A stretch of DNA of 64,000 bases, from the NCBI GenBank assembly GCA_015060395.1, contig SUYP01000005.1, positions 62,001 through 126,000 of the forward strand, written 5' to 3'. The notes under the pieces are model-generated. The model did no database searches, was not told the DNA's origin, and was given only the letters and a program-made list of their open reading frames with translations. Position 1 is the stretch's first letter, and each line of letters begins with the position of its first letter. Below, in pieces: positions 42,942 through 51,497 of this stretch. The position numbers and the translations under genes are program-made. This stretch comes from Bacteroidales bacterium. Its GTDB lineage: Bacteria > Bacteroidota > Bacteroidia > Bacteroidales > UBA932.

Positions 42942-44270
42942 ATGGCAGTATTGAAAAAGAAGCTGCAGACCGTAACCTTGGGCTGTTCAAAGAACAAGGT
43001 GGACACCGAGCATATCCTTTCCCAGGTGGAAGATCAGTATGAGATCATTCCCGAGGGTGAGGATATTCCCGTTGATGTACTTCTGCTCAATACCTGCGGA
43101 TTCATCGGAGATGCTAAAGAAGAGTCAATCCAGGCCATACTCGAGGCTGTTGACAGAAAGAGCAGGGGAGAGGTCGGTAAAGTCGTTGTATTTGGCTGTC
43201 TGTCACAACGCTATGCTTCTCAGATGCCGGAACTGATACCTGAGGTCGATGCCTGGTATGGTGCGCGTGAATTCGATCCTGTCATCAGAGAGCTGGGATG
43301 TATGCCTGATTCTTCGAAGACTTCGTCAAGGTATCTGACCACTCCTTCGCATTATGCATATCTGAAGATTTCTGAAGGATGTGACAGGAGATGTTCCTAC
43401 TGTGCCATCCCGTTCATCCGAGGAGCACATAAGTCCGTGCCTATGGAAGTGCTTGTGGAAGAGGCGGAAAAGCTTGCTGCCAAAGGAGTACGTGAACTGA
43501 TAATAATAGCTCAGGATACTACATATTACGGACTTGATCTGTATAGGCGCAGGGCATTGGCCGAATTGCTTCAGAAACTTTCAGAAGTGGAAGGTATAGA
43601 ATGGATAAGGATACATTACTCCTATCCTGCTGCTTTCCCTGAAGATGTCCTGGATCAGATGGCGAACAATCCTAAGGTCTGCAGATATATGGATATCCCG
43701 CTCCAGCATATCGCCGATAAGGTTCTTGACAATATGCACAGGAATGTCGATGGTGCGTGGACACGTGAGCTTATCCGGAAAATGCGTGAGAAGGTGCCTG
43801 GGGTAGTCCTCAGGACAACAATGATCGTCGGACATCCTGGAGAGGGAAAGAGAGCTTTTGCCGAACTGATGGATTTCGTCAGGGAGGCGAGATTCGAGCG
43901 TCTCGGTGCCTTCAAGTATTCAGAGGAAGAAGGAACATACGGTGCAGAGAATTTCAAGGACAGCGTTTCATCGAAGGTGAAGCAGGAGAGGCTTGACGAA
44001 CTTATGACACTTCAGAGCGAGATATCTCTGGCTTTCAACCAGTCCAGAGTAGGTTCGGAAATAGATGTCATAGTGGATGATTTTGTTGATGGCGTGTTCG
44101 TTTGCCGCAGCGAATTCGAGAGTCCCGAGGTCGATGGCGAGATTCTTGTTAAGTACGATACTTCGGTATTCGGTGATATGGACCCTTATTCGCTTATCGG
44201 CGAGTTTATCAAGGTGAAGGTGATCGGTGCCGATGAATATGATCTTATTGCAGAACCTTTAGATATATAA
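42942..44270 (+). CDS. rimO: Ribosomal protein S12 methylthiotransferase RimO
   Basis: Radical-SAM enzyme that adds a methylthio group to an Asp of ribosomal protein S12. 442 residues with the MTTase N-terminal cysteines (TLGCSKN, LNTCGF, FGCLSQ), the radical-SAM motif CDRRCSYCAIP near 147-157, and a C-terminal TRAM domain (about 374-440). The S12-type rather than tRNA-type assignment rests on the CSKN and overall length. Confidence 0.93.
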   Translation: MAVLKKKLQTVTLGCSKNKVDTEHILSQVEDQYEIIPEGEDIPVDVLLLNTCGFIGDAKEESIQAILEAVDRKSRGEVGKVVVFGCLSQRYASQMPELIPEVDAWYGAREFDPVIRELGCMPDSSKTSSRYLTTPSHYAYLKISEGCDRRCSYCAIPFIRGAHKSVPMEVLVEEAEKLAAKGVRELIIIAQDTTYYGLDLYRRRALAELLQKLSEVEGIEWIRIHYSYPAAFPEDVLDQMANNPKVCRYMDIPLQHIADKVLDNMHRNVDGAWTRELIRKMREKVPGVVLRTTMIVGHPGEGKRAFAELMDFVREARFERLGAFKYSEEEGTYGAENFKDSVSSKVKQERLDELMTLQSEISLAFNQSRVGSEIDVIVDDFVDGVFVCRSEFESPEVDGEILVKYDTSVFGDMDPYSLIGEFIKVKVIGADEYDLIAEPLDI

Positions 44271-44273
44271 ACT

Positions 44274-45209
44274 ATGAAGAGAATCCTTGCTTTATCCTGT
44301 ATAGCTATGTCTCTTGCCGTTTCCTGCGGTCCGAGCAAGCACGCTATCAATATAGAGATGCGTCATCCGTCCAAGACGGGCATCGACCTTTTCGGAAAGA
44401 ATGTTTCTATCGTATATCTTGAAAACGATAATGAGGTATCGACCGATTTCAGCGAGTCTATGGCCGACGGCTTTGCATATACTCTCGAGCAGGAATATGC
44501 CTCCTCCAACAGCAGCATCGGTATCTACAGGATGAGATATATGCCGGGAGCTGACTATGCAAGGAAAGATTCTCTATTCAATATCCTGATGGATACGGGG
44601 GCTGATGTGGTCTTTTTGTTCGATACTGTAAAGTTCGGCAATATGACAGTAGGAGGACCGTCACGTGTATCATACCCTTCTTCAGCCGATTCCTCATACG
44701 TCAGTGTCGGAAGCATACCTTTTACTATGAAGCTCTATTGTTTTGATGGTATGGACAAGGAGGAAAGGGTGCAGTCATTTGGAGGAACAAGTTCTGCAAG
44801 ACCGGAAGTTTATTCAAGCGGAAAGGATGACAGTACGCTGGCTTCCGCCAAAGCTTGGAAAGCCCTTGGGGCAGAAGGATGGGATGCAGGACTTCTTGTC
44901 GCGGATTCATTCAGGTCCCAGTGGAAACACGAAAGGTATTCGATAGTCTATTATGATACCGAGCAATGGTACAAGGCTCTCGAAAAGGCCGAACAGTATG
45001 ATTGGAAAGGGGCTATGGATATCTGGATGGAACTTCTTGGCACCAATGACCTGATGAAAAGGTCGTGTGCCGAATTCAATATCTCCGTAGCTTGCTATAT
45101 GCTTGGAGATTACCAGCTTGCATCAGAATGGCTTGATCTGTCAGACAAGGATAACAAGCTTCCGATTTCCGATGCAATGCGCAAAAGAATCGATGCCAGA
45201 AAGCGATAG
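44274..45209 (+). CDS. DUF6340-type lipoprotein
   Basis: 311 residues with a lipoprotein signal (lipobox SLAVSC, Cys18). The body has NVSIVYLENDN near 48, TGADVVFLFDTVKFG near 107 and a C-terminal helical pair (EKAEQYDWKGAMDIWMELL, then SVACYMLGDYQLASEWL) that resembles a TPR. Matches the Bacteroidota DUF6340 family, function unknown, expected on the inner face of the outer membrane. Last gene of the nusB-rimO run; the elaborate terminator at 45216 follows 6 bp later. Confidence 0.7.
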   Translation: MKRILALSCIAMSLAVSCGPSKHAINIEMRHPSKTGIDLFGKNVSIVYLENDNEVSTDFSESMADGFAYTLEQEYASSNSSIGIYRMRYMPGADYARKDSLFNILMDTGADVVFLFDTVKFGNMTVGGPSRVSYPSSADSSYVSVGSIPFTMKLYCFDGMDKEERVQSFGGTSSARPEVYSSGKDDSTLASAKAWKALGAEGWDAGLLVADSFRSQWKHERYSIVYYDTEQWYKALEKAEQYDWKGAMDIWMELLGTNDLMKRSCAEFNISVACYMLGDYQLASEWLDLSDKDNKLPISDAMRKRIDARKR

Positions 45210-45215
45210 AATACA

Positions 45216-45316
45216 CAAAAAGCCCGACCGATATATAGGTGACGTGCCACCCCCGGCTAGGGGGTACCTCCCGAATAGGGAGGCGGGGGTCGCCGGTATA
45301 TCGGTCGGGCTTTTTG
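45216..45316. repeat. Elaborate 101-bp palindrome, also bidirectional terminator
   Basis: Perfect 20-bp outer stem (CAAAAAGCCCGACCGATATA at 45216-45235 with its complement at 45297-45316), each end giving a U-run, between convergent genes. Inside, GGTGAC / GTCGCC form a second stem, which encloses two hairpins with five-base loops: ACCCCC-ggcta-GGGGGT (45249-45265) and CCTCCC-gaata-GGGAGG (45267-45283). The inner 60 bp is far more GC-rich than its surroundings. Confidence 0.85.
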
Positions 45317-45320
45317 TATG

Positions 45321-46568
45321 CTATTTGTTTGCCTCTGATGTCGCTACAAGGTCAAGGGCTTCAGCGAGAATCGAAATAGGATTCTTCACCTCTTTCTCTG
45401 TTGACATTTCGATCTGCCATTTGCAGGTCTCGCAGTCGCAGGCTACAAAATCAGGCTTCAGTCTCGCAATCTGATCAAACAGCGGCTTGCCGATTGCCTG
45501 AGCTACTTCGTAGTTCTCTTTCTTGAAGCCGTATGTACCGGCGATACCGCAGCAATTGCTGTCAAGGATTGTCAGTTCAACGCCAGGAATCATTCTGATC
45601 AGCTCTGTAGAGAATATACCCCATCCAAGCTTTTCCATATGACAAGGCGTATGGTATGCGATCTTTGCCTTATAGTCTTTCTTGAATACAAGTTTCACCT
45701 TTCCTTCATCAATGAGTCTGTAAATGAATCTTGTAGCCAGCTCGATATAATCTCTTACATCGGAATTGTCGATTCCAAGAAGGTGAGGATACTCATCTCT
45801 GATTGTGAAATTGCAGGAAGAAGAAGCACCGATGACCGGCATCTGCCTTTCATAGACACTTTTCCTGATGCTTTCTATGTTCTGTGCGGCATTCTTCTTG
45901 GCTTTGTCTATCATACAGTTGGCTATCAGCGCAGTACCGCAGCATTTTTCCTTGTCAAGGAGATGAACTCCATAGCCGAGCGCATTCATCACGCTTACGA
46001 GATCCTTTCCAAGCTGAGGGTAATTGTAATTCACATAACAGCCGTGGAAATAGCTTACGTGGTGTTTGAATGTGTCCTGGAATGACATTACATTCTTCTT
46101 GAACCAGCTCTCGAAAGTCTTAGATGTATATTTAGGGAAGGTACGATGCTTATCGACTTTCAGCACAGCATCCATAACGACCTTAGTAGGCTTGAGGCCG
46201 AGTGCGAAATTCGCAACCGGAGCAACCTTGGTCACCACGCTTCCCATAAGATCGGTGCTGGCGAGAATCATATCACGGAGCTTTGGCGGCTCGGTGTTGT
46301 ATTTGATCCTGGCTGACTGGATTATGTCTCCGATGCGTACTCCGGATGGACAGGCGACCTCACAACGCTTGCAGTTGAGACAGTATTTGAGGGTGTTGTC
46401 AAAGAACAGACCTTTCTTAAGTCTGAGTCTTTCGCCATCCGGACCAGCCTGTTTCGGGCCTGGATAAAGAGGATTGACCGGTACTACAGGACAATAGACA
46501 GTACATACAGTACATTTGATGCACTGCTCAAAATTATTTGCACTTATGTTTTTCTCTTGCATCTTCAT
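45321..46568 (-). CDS. glpC: Anaerobic glycerol-3-phosphate dehydrogenase, subunit C
   Basis: 415 residues. Two [4Fe-4S] motifs, CIKCTVCTVYCPV near 17 and CLNCKRCEVACPSG near 62, followed by two CCG-type cysteine domains (HGCYVNYNYPQ...KCCGTALIANC near 175-220; HTPCHMEKL...SNCCGIAGTYG near 310-350). It anchors the GlpAB dimer to the inner membrane and passes electrons to menaquinone. Last gene of glpABC, 12 bp after glpB; the palindrome terminator follows. Confidence 0.92.
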   Translation of the reverse strand: MKMQEKNISANNFEQCIKCTVCTVYCPVVPVNPLYPGPKQAGPDGERLRLKKGLFFDNTLKYCLNCKRCEVACPSGVRIGDIIQSARIKYNTEPPKLRDMILASTDLMGSVVTKVAPVANFALGLKPTKVVMDAVLKVDKHRTFPKYTSKTFESWFKKNVMSFQDTFKHHVSYFHGCYVNYNYPQLGKDLVSVMNALGYGVHLLDKEKCCGTALIANCMIDKAKKNAAQNIESIRKSVYERQMPVIGASSSCNFTIRDEYPHLLGIDNSDVRDYIELATRFIYRLIDEGKVKLVFKKDYKAKIAYHTPCHMEKLGWGIFSTELIRMIPGVELTILDSNCCGIAGTYGFKKENYEVAQAIGKPLFDQIARLKPDFVACDCETCKWQIEMSTEKEVKNPISILAEALDLVATSEANK

Positions 46569-46580
46569 CTTGAATTCCTC

Positions 46581-47831
46581 CTAATTTTCAAGTACGCGGT
46601 CAGCAGCTGCCAAAGCGGTTATGATGGCGGTTCCTCCTCCGCAGCCTTCATACAGGGCATTGCATCCGCCAATAAGCGAACCGATTACATACAGATTCTC
46701 TACTTTTCTGCCTTCTATATATGCATTCATAGTCTCGTCTGTCTTTGCACCGAAGGATATATAGTTCTGTCTGTTCCAGAAATTCCTGTCGAACCACTGG
46801 TCTCTTCCTTCAGGATATGAAAGGTCGATTCCGAAAACAGGCTCATATACTTTATCCGGTGTCGCGATCATTCCTTTACTGAAGAAACTGCCTGTCGCCA
46901 ATACGAAATTGTCGGCTTCAAGTCTGATGTCTCCGAAGTTCAAGGTGCCGATATTCTTTATTCTGCCATCTTCAGTCTTTTCAGCATCTACGACAGTATC
47001 TCCGAGGAAGAACCGTCCTCCAGCTTTCTCGAATTCAGATTTGAGAGTCATCTGCGAACGGATGCCCGGTACAGATGGAGGCATTGTAGCGATGAACATA
47101 GTCTTGATGCCGATAGCTTCACGGAGTTTCTCTACCACAGAGGCATCTTTCAGACCGAATACTGCCGGGAGGACTACAACGTCTTCATTATTGATCATAG
47201 CTTTGATCTGCTCCGCTGCCTTTTCCCATATACCGTCGCGGTCCATCACCCTTGCTATGTTGGTGGCTCTCATCTCACTCGGGTTCTTGCGGAGCCTTTC
47301 CATTTCATCAAGCTTGATTGCTGTGATCCTGCATTCTGTACCTTGCTTCTCAAAAGAGTCAGCAAGGAACTTGGTGTTGAAGTCGAGATATCCTAGTATA
47401 TTGACTATCAGTGCTTTATTGCCTATCTTTTCGTCTTTTGATGCGAGCGGAGTGAAGTCTCCTATTGTAAGCCAGGCAGGTTTGCGTTCTCCTGTAGGAG
47501 TCACTCTCCAGCTGTTTCTCTCAGCTGATCCGCTGATCCTGATGCCGCAGTCCTGTAGGAATGAAACAGCCTCTTCAGCATATTTCTTGACTTTTTCAGT
47601 ACCGAGGATGGTATAAGGGTGGGCTGCTGGTAATGATGCAGCTGCTGCCAAAGGTGCTTCCACCGGAGTGCCGTCAGGCAACCTGCCGAGAAGGTCGAAT
47701 GTACCTGATGAAAAATGCATTGCACTCTGACCGGCTGAAACGATGGCACATTTCTTTCCGGCTTTCTGAAGCTTGATTCCACAGACCAGTCCGGCAAGAC
47801 CTCCTCCTATGATTATTGTATCGAATCTCAT
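46581..47831 (-). CDS. glpB: Anaerobic glycerol-3-phosphate dehydrogenase, subunit B
   Basis: 416 residues from the ATG at 47831. FAD/NAD-binding start MRFDTIIIGGGLAGLVCGIK and a GCGGGTA-type C-terminal FAD motif (ALYEGCGGGTAIITAL). GlpB is the FMN-containing partner of GlpA. The start is 4 bp after the glpA stop codon; longer in-frame versions (47912) would overlap glpA by 77 bases and are not used. Confidence 0.92.
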   Translation of the reverse strand: MRFDTIIIGGGLAGLVCGIKLQKAGKKCAIVSAGQSAMHFSSGTFDLLGRLPDGTPVEAPLAAAASLPAAHPYTILGTEKVKKYAEEAVSFLQDCGIRISGSAERNSWRVTPTGERKPAWLTIGDFTPLASKDEKIGNKALIVNILGYLDFNTKFLADSFEKQGTECRITAIKLDEMERLRKNPSEMRATNIARVMDRDGIWEKAAEQIKAMINNEDVVVLPAVFGLKDASVVEKLREAIGIKTMFIATMPPSVPGIRSQMTLKSEFEKAGGRFFLGDTVVDAEKTEDGRIKNIGTLNFGDIRLEADNFVLATGSFFSKGMIATPDKVYEPVFGIDLSYPEGRDQWFDRNFWNRQNYISFGAKTDETMNAYIEGRKVENLYVIGSLIGGCNALYEGCGGGTAIITALAAADRVLEN

Positions 47832-47835
47832 TGTC

Positions 47836-49476
47836 TTACTCAGCTTTAATGGTTTCACATTCGCCGCCTTCCAGGCCGCATACACCTGCATATATCCACT
47901 GAGAATATTCACTTTCCCTCAGGGTGTCGCCCCAGCATATAGGATACATACCCTTCCATCTTTCGTTGATGAAATTCTTCAGATCGCCTTTCGCTCTGTC
48001 GGTGCATTTGTGTGCATCGGCCAGCATACCGGCTGCCCTGCAGGCGCAGAGTTCTCCCTGGCAGGTTCCCATTCCTACTCTGGTGCGTCGGCGGAGATCC
48101 ACGAGATTATGTACATCGAGCTCGTCGATCGCATACTTCACTTCTCCCACAGATACTTCTTCGCACTCGCATACAAGACTTGCATCGTATTCGTTCTTGA
48201 GACCAATGTTTACAGCTCTGGCTCCGTGACGTCCGACGGTAGCCTTGTGTGTCGCACCAGGTTTTGTCCAGGTCTTCTGTGATATCTCATCGATATTTTC
48301 GTTTTCTGATCCCGGGAGTGGTGTGTTCATAGTGATGCAGCTCTGAGCAACATTCAGCTTCTTGCATACAAGGTCGGTAGCCCATTCTGCCATAAGACGG
48401 TAGGTCATAAGCTTTCCTCCTGTGATGCTGATGAAGCCCTTTACACCGTCGCGTGTCTCGTGGTCAAGCAACACGATTCCTCGGCTGATGTTTCGGCCTG
48501 AAGGATCGTCGTCTGTTGCTACGAGAGGACGTACTCCGGCGTATGCGCGGAGAATTCTTGTCGATGCAAGACTTGGAGCAAGCTTCTCACCTTCCTGAAG
48601 CAGTACATCCACCTCATCCGGAGTCACATACATATTGTCACATTCTTCAAAAGGAATGCGGCTTGATGTCGTTCCGATCAGACAGATCGTGTCTCCGGGA
48701 ACAAGGATGTCGGCATTGGCTGGCTTGCGGCATCTGTTAAGTACGACATTGTTAACGCGATGGCCGAAAATGAGAAGAGCTCCCTTGGCCGGGAACATAT
48801 TGATCTTCACTCCTGCAAGTTCTGCGATGTGCTGTCCCCAGATTCCTCCTGCATTCACCGTGATAGGGGCGAAATACTGATTCTTCTGCTTGGTTATGTG
48901 GTTGAATACCTCCACACCCTTGACTGTGTCTCCATCCTTGATGAGACCTGTCACCTCACTGTAAACCATAACCTTAGCTCCGTGAAGCTTGGCATCAATG
49001 ACATTCGCTGATGTCAGACGGAATGGATCGACAGCTCCATCAGGAACCTTCACAGCTCCGATGAGGTCAGGATTTGCAGATGGCTCCATACGCAGAGCTT
49101 CCTTTGGATCGATTATGTCCGCTCTTATGCCTGCAGCAAGGCAGGATTCAACGAATTTCGCCTGATAATCGAGGTCATCCTCAGGAAGCGTGAGGAAAAG
49201 GCCTTCAGTCTCTTCCACGCAATGGCGGGCTATCTTTCGAAGAATCATATTTTCCTTTATACATTCTTCGGCTGATTCCCTGTCAGTTACGGCATATCTT
49301 GCACCGCTATGGAGGAGTCCGTGATTACGTCCTGTCGCTCCTGTAGCAAGGTCGTGCCTTTCAATAAGCAGAACCTTCAGTCCGCGCAACGCGCAGTCTC
49401 TGGCTGTACCTGCACCGGTAATGCCACCTCCGACAATGATCACATCAAATTCATTGTCTTTTGTCGCTACTCCCAT
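47836..49476 (-). CDS. glpA: Anaerobic glycerol-3-phosphate dehydrogenase, subunit A
   Basis: 546 residues. FAD motif DVIIVGGGITGAGTARDCALRG near 10, glycerol-3-phosphate oxidase core, and a C-terminal BFD-like [2Fe-2S] domain with CECEEVSVGEV near 447 and GTCQGELCACR near 480. It oxidises glycerol-3-phosphate to dihydroxyacetone phosphate under anaerobic conditions. No glpF, glpK or glpT gene is in the window, so substrate supply is elsewhere. A -7 box with an adjoining perfect inverted repeat lies 50-74 bp upstream. Confidence 0.95.
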   Translation of the reverse strand: MGVATKDNEFDVIIVGGGITGAGTARDCALRGLKVLLIERHDLATGATGRNHGLLHSGARYAVTDRESAEECIKENMILRKIARHCVEETEGLFLTLPEDDLDYQAKFVESCLAAGIRADIIDPKEALRMEPSANPDLIGAVKVPDGAVDPFRLTSANVIDAKLHGAKVMVYSEVTGLIKDGDTVKGVEVFNHITKQKNQYFAPITVNAGGIWGQHIAELAGVKINMFPAKGALLIFGHRVNNVVLNRCRKPANADILVPGDTICLIGTTSSRIPFEECDNMYVTPDEVDVLLQEGEKLAPSLASTRILRAYAGVRPLVATDDDPSGRNISRGIVLLDHETRDGVKGFISITGGKLMTYRLMAEWATDLVCKKLNVAQSCITMNTPLPGSENENIDEISQKTWTKPGATHKATVGRHGARAVNIGLKNEYDASLVCECEEVSVGEVKYAIDELDVHNLVDLRRRTRVGMGTCQGELCACRAAGMLADAHKCTDRAKGDLKNFINERWKGMYPICWGDTLRESEYSQWIYAGVCGLEGGECETIKAE

Positions 49477-49525
49477 AATAATTGTTGGTCATTAAATTGT
49501 GCTAAACTATATGTGTCTGTAATGA

Positions 49526-49550
49526 TACGATCATTTATCGTACAAATATA
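49526..49550 (-). promoter_or_regulatory. glpABC promoter with overlapping palindrome (candidate operator)
   Basis: -7 box TATATTTG on the minus strand (49543-49550), directly followed by the perfect inverted repeat TACGAT-catTT-ATCGTA (49526-49542), which would cover the transcription start. A repressor bound there would block initiation. Confidence 0.5.
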
Positions 49551-49554
49551 ATCA

Positions 49555-50640
49555 TTATTTTTGCTTGCGGGCTGTTCGTCTTGCCTTTCTTTTCTTTACT
49601 CTTTCAGCCCTTTTAGCCTGGACTTCGTGACGCTTGTGAGCTATCATACTCTTAAGGTTCTCGCCCATATTCTCGGTGAAATTCGGAAATCTTTTCTTCA
49701 TCAATGCTATCTTTTCATTGATGAAAGAATCGATATGCCTTTCTTTCTTGGCTTCGTGTATTTCGTCGAATGTGATCATTATGCAGGTCTCTTCCACATC
49801 GCTGAATTCGTGGTTGATACCGCCGCCGAACATCTTCATAGTAGGGGAGAGACTCATATATGAGTTCACGAGAGGAGGTATGTTGACTCCGTGCTTGCGC
49901 ACTTCGGCATTAAGAAGCTTATAATCCTCGCTGAAGTCTTCTGCAGTCAGGATGCTGTCCATATAGGCTTTATCTGTCTCGATCTTCAGAGGCTCTATCG
50001 GTGTCACGAGCTTTTCCTTGTCTTCGAAATGCTTGAAGAGGAAGTGCTGGATCAGATCCCTTGCCTCCCTGTTGTAGTCCGGATACATAGTCATCTTTCC
50101 GAAGAAGTACTTCATATCAGGCTTTTCGATCGCCAGCGCTCCGAGTCCGTCCCAAAGGTTGTCCAAGGCAAACAAGGCCTTTGTACCTGCCTGTCTGCTC
50201 TGATACTCAGGTGCGATGAAGCTTCTTCCAAGCTCTATGGTATAAGGCAGATACTCCTTGATGAACTTCTCGGTAAAACGGAACATATGGGCGGTCGCAA
50301 GAAGCGGCTGCTCATTCTCGTCCATCTGTACGTCGGTTCCAAGTATATATCTGTATCCTCCTATTATCTTCTCATTGTCAGGATCCCATACGATGAGCTG
50401 CTGGTATGGGTTCTCCATAATATCGAATTCGTCAATATCCATAGACAGACCGCTTCCTCCTCCGGAATCACGGAACGCCTCTTCACGAAGTCGCCCTATC
50501 TCCTTCATAGTATTTGGAGAATCGAAGTGGTTCACTATGTAGATTTCGTTATGTCCCTTGTTGGTGTCCCTCAGCTTCTTGGCCGGGGTAAGCTCGGATT
50601 TCAGTATTTCCGTGCTGATCGGAGCAATGATAGGTTCCAT
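49555..50640 (-). CDS. glsB: GNAT-like N-acyltransferase of glycine lipid synthesis
   Basis: 361 residues from the ATG at 50640. Matches the hemolysin/OlsB-like GNAT group: PNTMKEIGRLREEAFRDSGG near 42, IIGGYRYILG near 92, YTIELGRSFIAPEYQS near 133, with a basic C-terminal tail (KRAERVKKRKARRTARK). In Bacteroides thetaiotaomicron the homologue (GlsB) N-acylates glycine with a 3-hydroxy fatty acid. The neighbouring acyltransferase gene 10 bp upstream is the O-acylating partner, so the pair should make glycine lipids for the envelope. Confidence 0.82.
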   Translation of the reverse strand: MEPIIAPISTEILKSELTPAKKLRDTNKGHNEIYIVNHFDSPNTMKEIGRLREEAFRDSGGGSGLSMDIDEFDIMENPYQQLIVWDPDNEKIIGGYRYILGTDVQMDENEQPLLATAHMFRFTEKFIKEYLPYTIELGRSFIAPEYQSRQAGTKALFALDNLWDGLGALAIEKPDMKYFFGKMTMYPDYNREARDLIQHFLFKHFEDKEKLVTPIEPLKIETDKAYMDSILTAEDFSEDYKLLNAEVRKHGVNIPPLVNSYMSLSPTMKMFGGGINHEFSDVEETCIMITFDEIHEAKKERHIDSFINEKIALMKKRFPNFTENMGENLKSMIAHKRHEVQAKRAERVKKRKARRTARKQK

Positions 50641-50650
50641 ACTTTTCAGG

Positions 50651-51466
50651 TTAGAGGTTATATGCAGCGGCCCTGATCTCCTGTGCCCAGTCATAATCCG
50701 ATTTAGAATTGTCAAGACCAGAAACAGAAACAGGCTTGCCGAAGGTGATCCTGTATTTCCTTCCTGTGCTTCTGTACATTTCGTCAGGAAGGAGCATCAT
50801 CGCGAAATTGAATTTCAGCCCGAGCTTCTTCTGAAGGTTCGCCACACGGTAGAAACGTTTTGAATTTTCACCTTCGAAATGAATAGGTATTATGTCACGT
50901 CCGGTTTCACGGCTCTTCTTTACAAATGATTTACCCCAAGGAATATCCTTGATCTCTCCGTCAATCTTTCTTGAACACAGACCGGCCGGGAATATAAGCA
51001 TCTGGTTGTCAGATTCGTATGCTTCATTGACAAGCTTGGAGAGATTTCTTGCCTGTCCTCCGAGCTTGTTGATAGGAATGCCAAGCGGAGCCATACCCTT
51101 AAGATTCATCAGAAGGTCATTCATCAGGTATTTTATCTTGCCGTCATATTCTCTTCCGATGATGGCTCCCAATGTTACGCCGTCGATCGCTCCCAGTGGG
51201 TGGTTGGATACGAATGTATATTTCCTTCCGTCTTTAGGAAGGTTTTCGAGACCATTTACTTCTATTTCAACTCCAAGATATTTCAAGCAGTTTTCACAGA
51301 ACTCCACGCCAACATATCCTTCCTTCAGGTAGTCGTTGATATAGTCAAGATGCATAAAGTTCTTGAACCACCTTATAAGGAATTTAGGTATGCGCTTTGC
51401 CTTATCTCCTGCTTTGGATTCTATAACTTTTTCCAGGTCAAGTATTTGTGGCTGTCTTTCGCTCAT
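50651..51466 (-). CDS. glsA: PlsC-like O-acyltransferase of glycine lipid synthesis
   Basis: 271 residues. Acyltransferase motifs NHPLGAIDG near 89 (His and Asp separated by five residues, not the textbook four) and MLIFPAGLCSRK near 155 (FPAG in place of FPEG), both usual in the hemolysin-associated PlsC branch. Homologues (GlsA) add the second acyl chain to N-acyl glycine. Upstream of glsB in the same minus-strand transcript. Alternative: a general lysophospholipid acyltransferase; the pairing with glsB makes the glycine lipid role more likely. Confidence 0.8.
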   Translation of the reverse strand: MSERQPQILDLEKVIESKAGDKAKRIPKFLIRWFKNFMHLDYINDYLKEGYVGVEFCENCLKYLGVEIEVNGLENLPKDGRKYTFVSNHPLGAIDGVTLGAIIGREYDGKIKYLMNDLLMNLKGMAPLGIPINKLGGQARNLSKLVNEAYESDNQMLIFPAGLCSRKIDGEIKDIPWGKSFVKKSRETGRDIIPIHFEGENSKRFYRVANLQKKLGLKFNFAMMLLPDEMYRSTGRKYRITFGKPVSVSGLDNSKSDYDWAQEIRAAAYNL

Positions 51467-51497
51467 TGTGGTAAGGGTTTAGTACGTGTTCGGTTAT

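Noticed and set aside
45210..45320. Integron attC site
   Set aside because: The element is strongly palindromic, but no integrase gene or cassette array is visible and the characteristic attC end motifs were not recognised.
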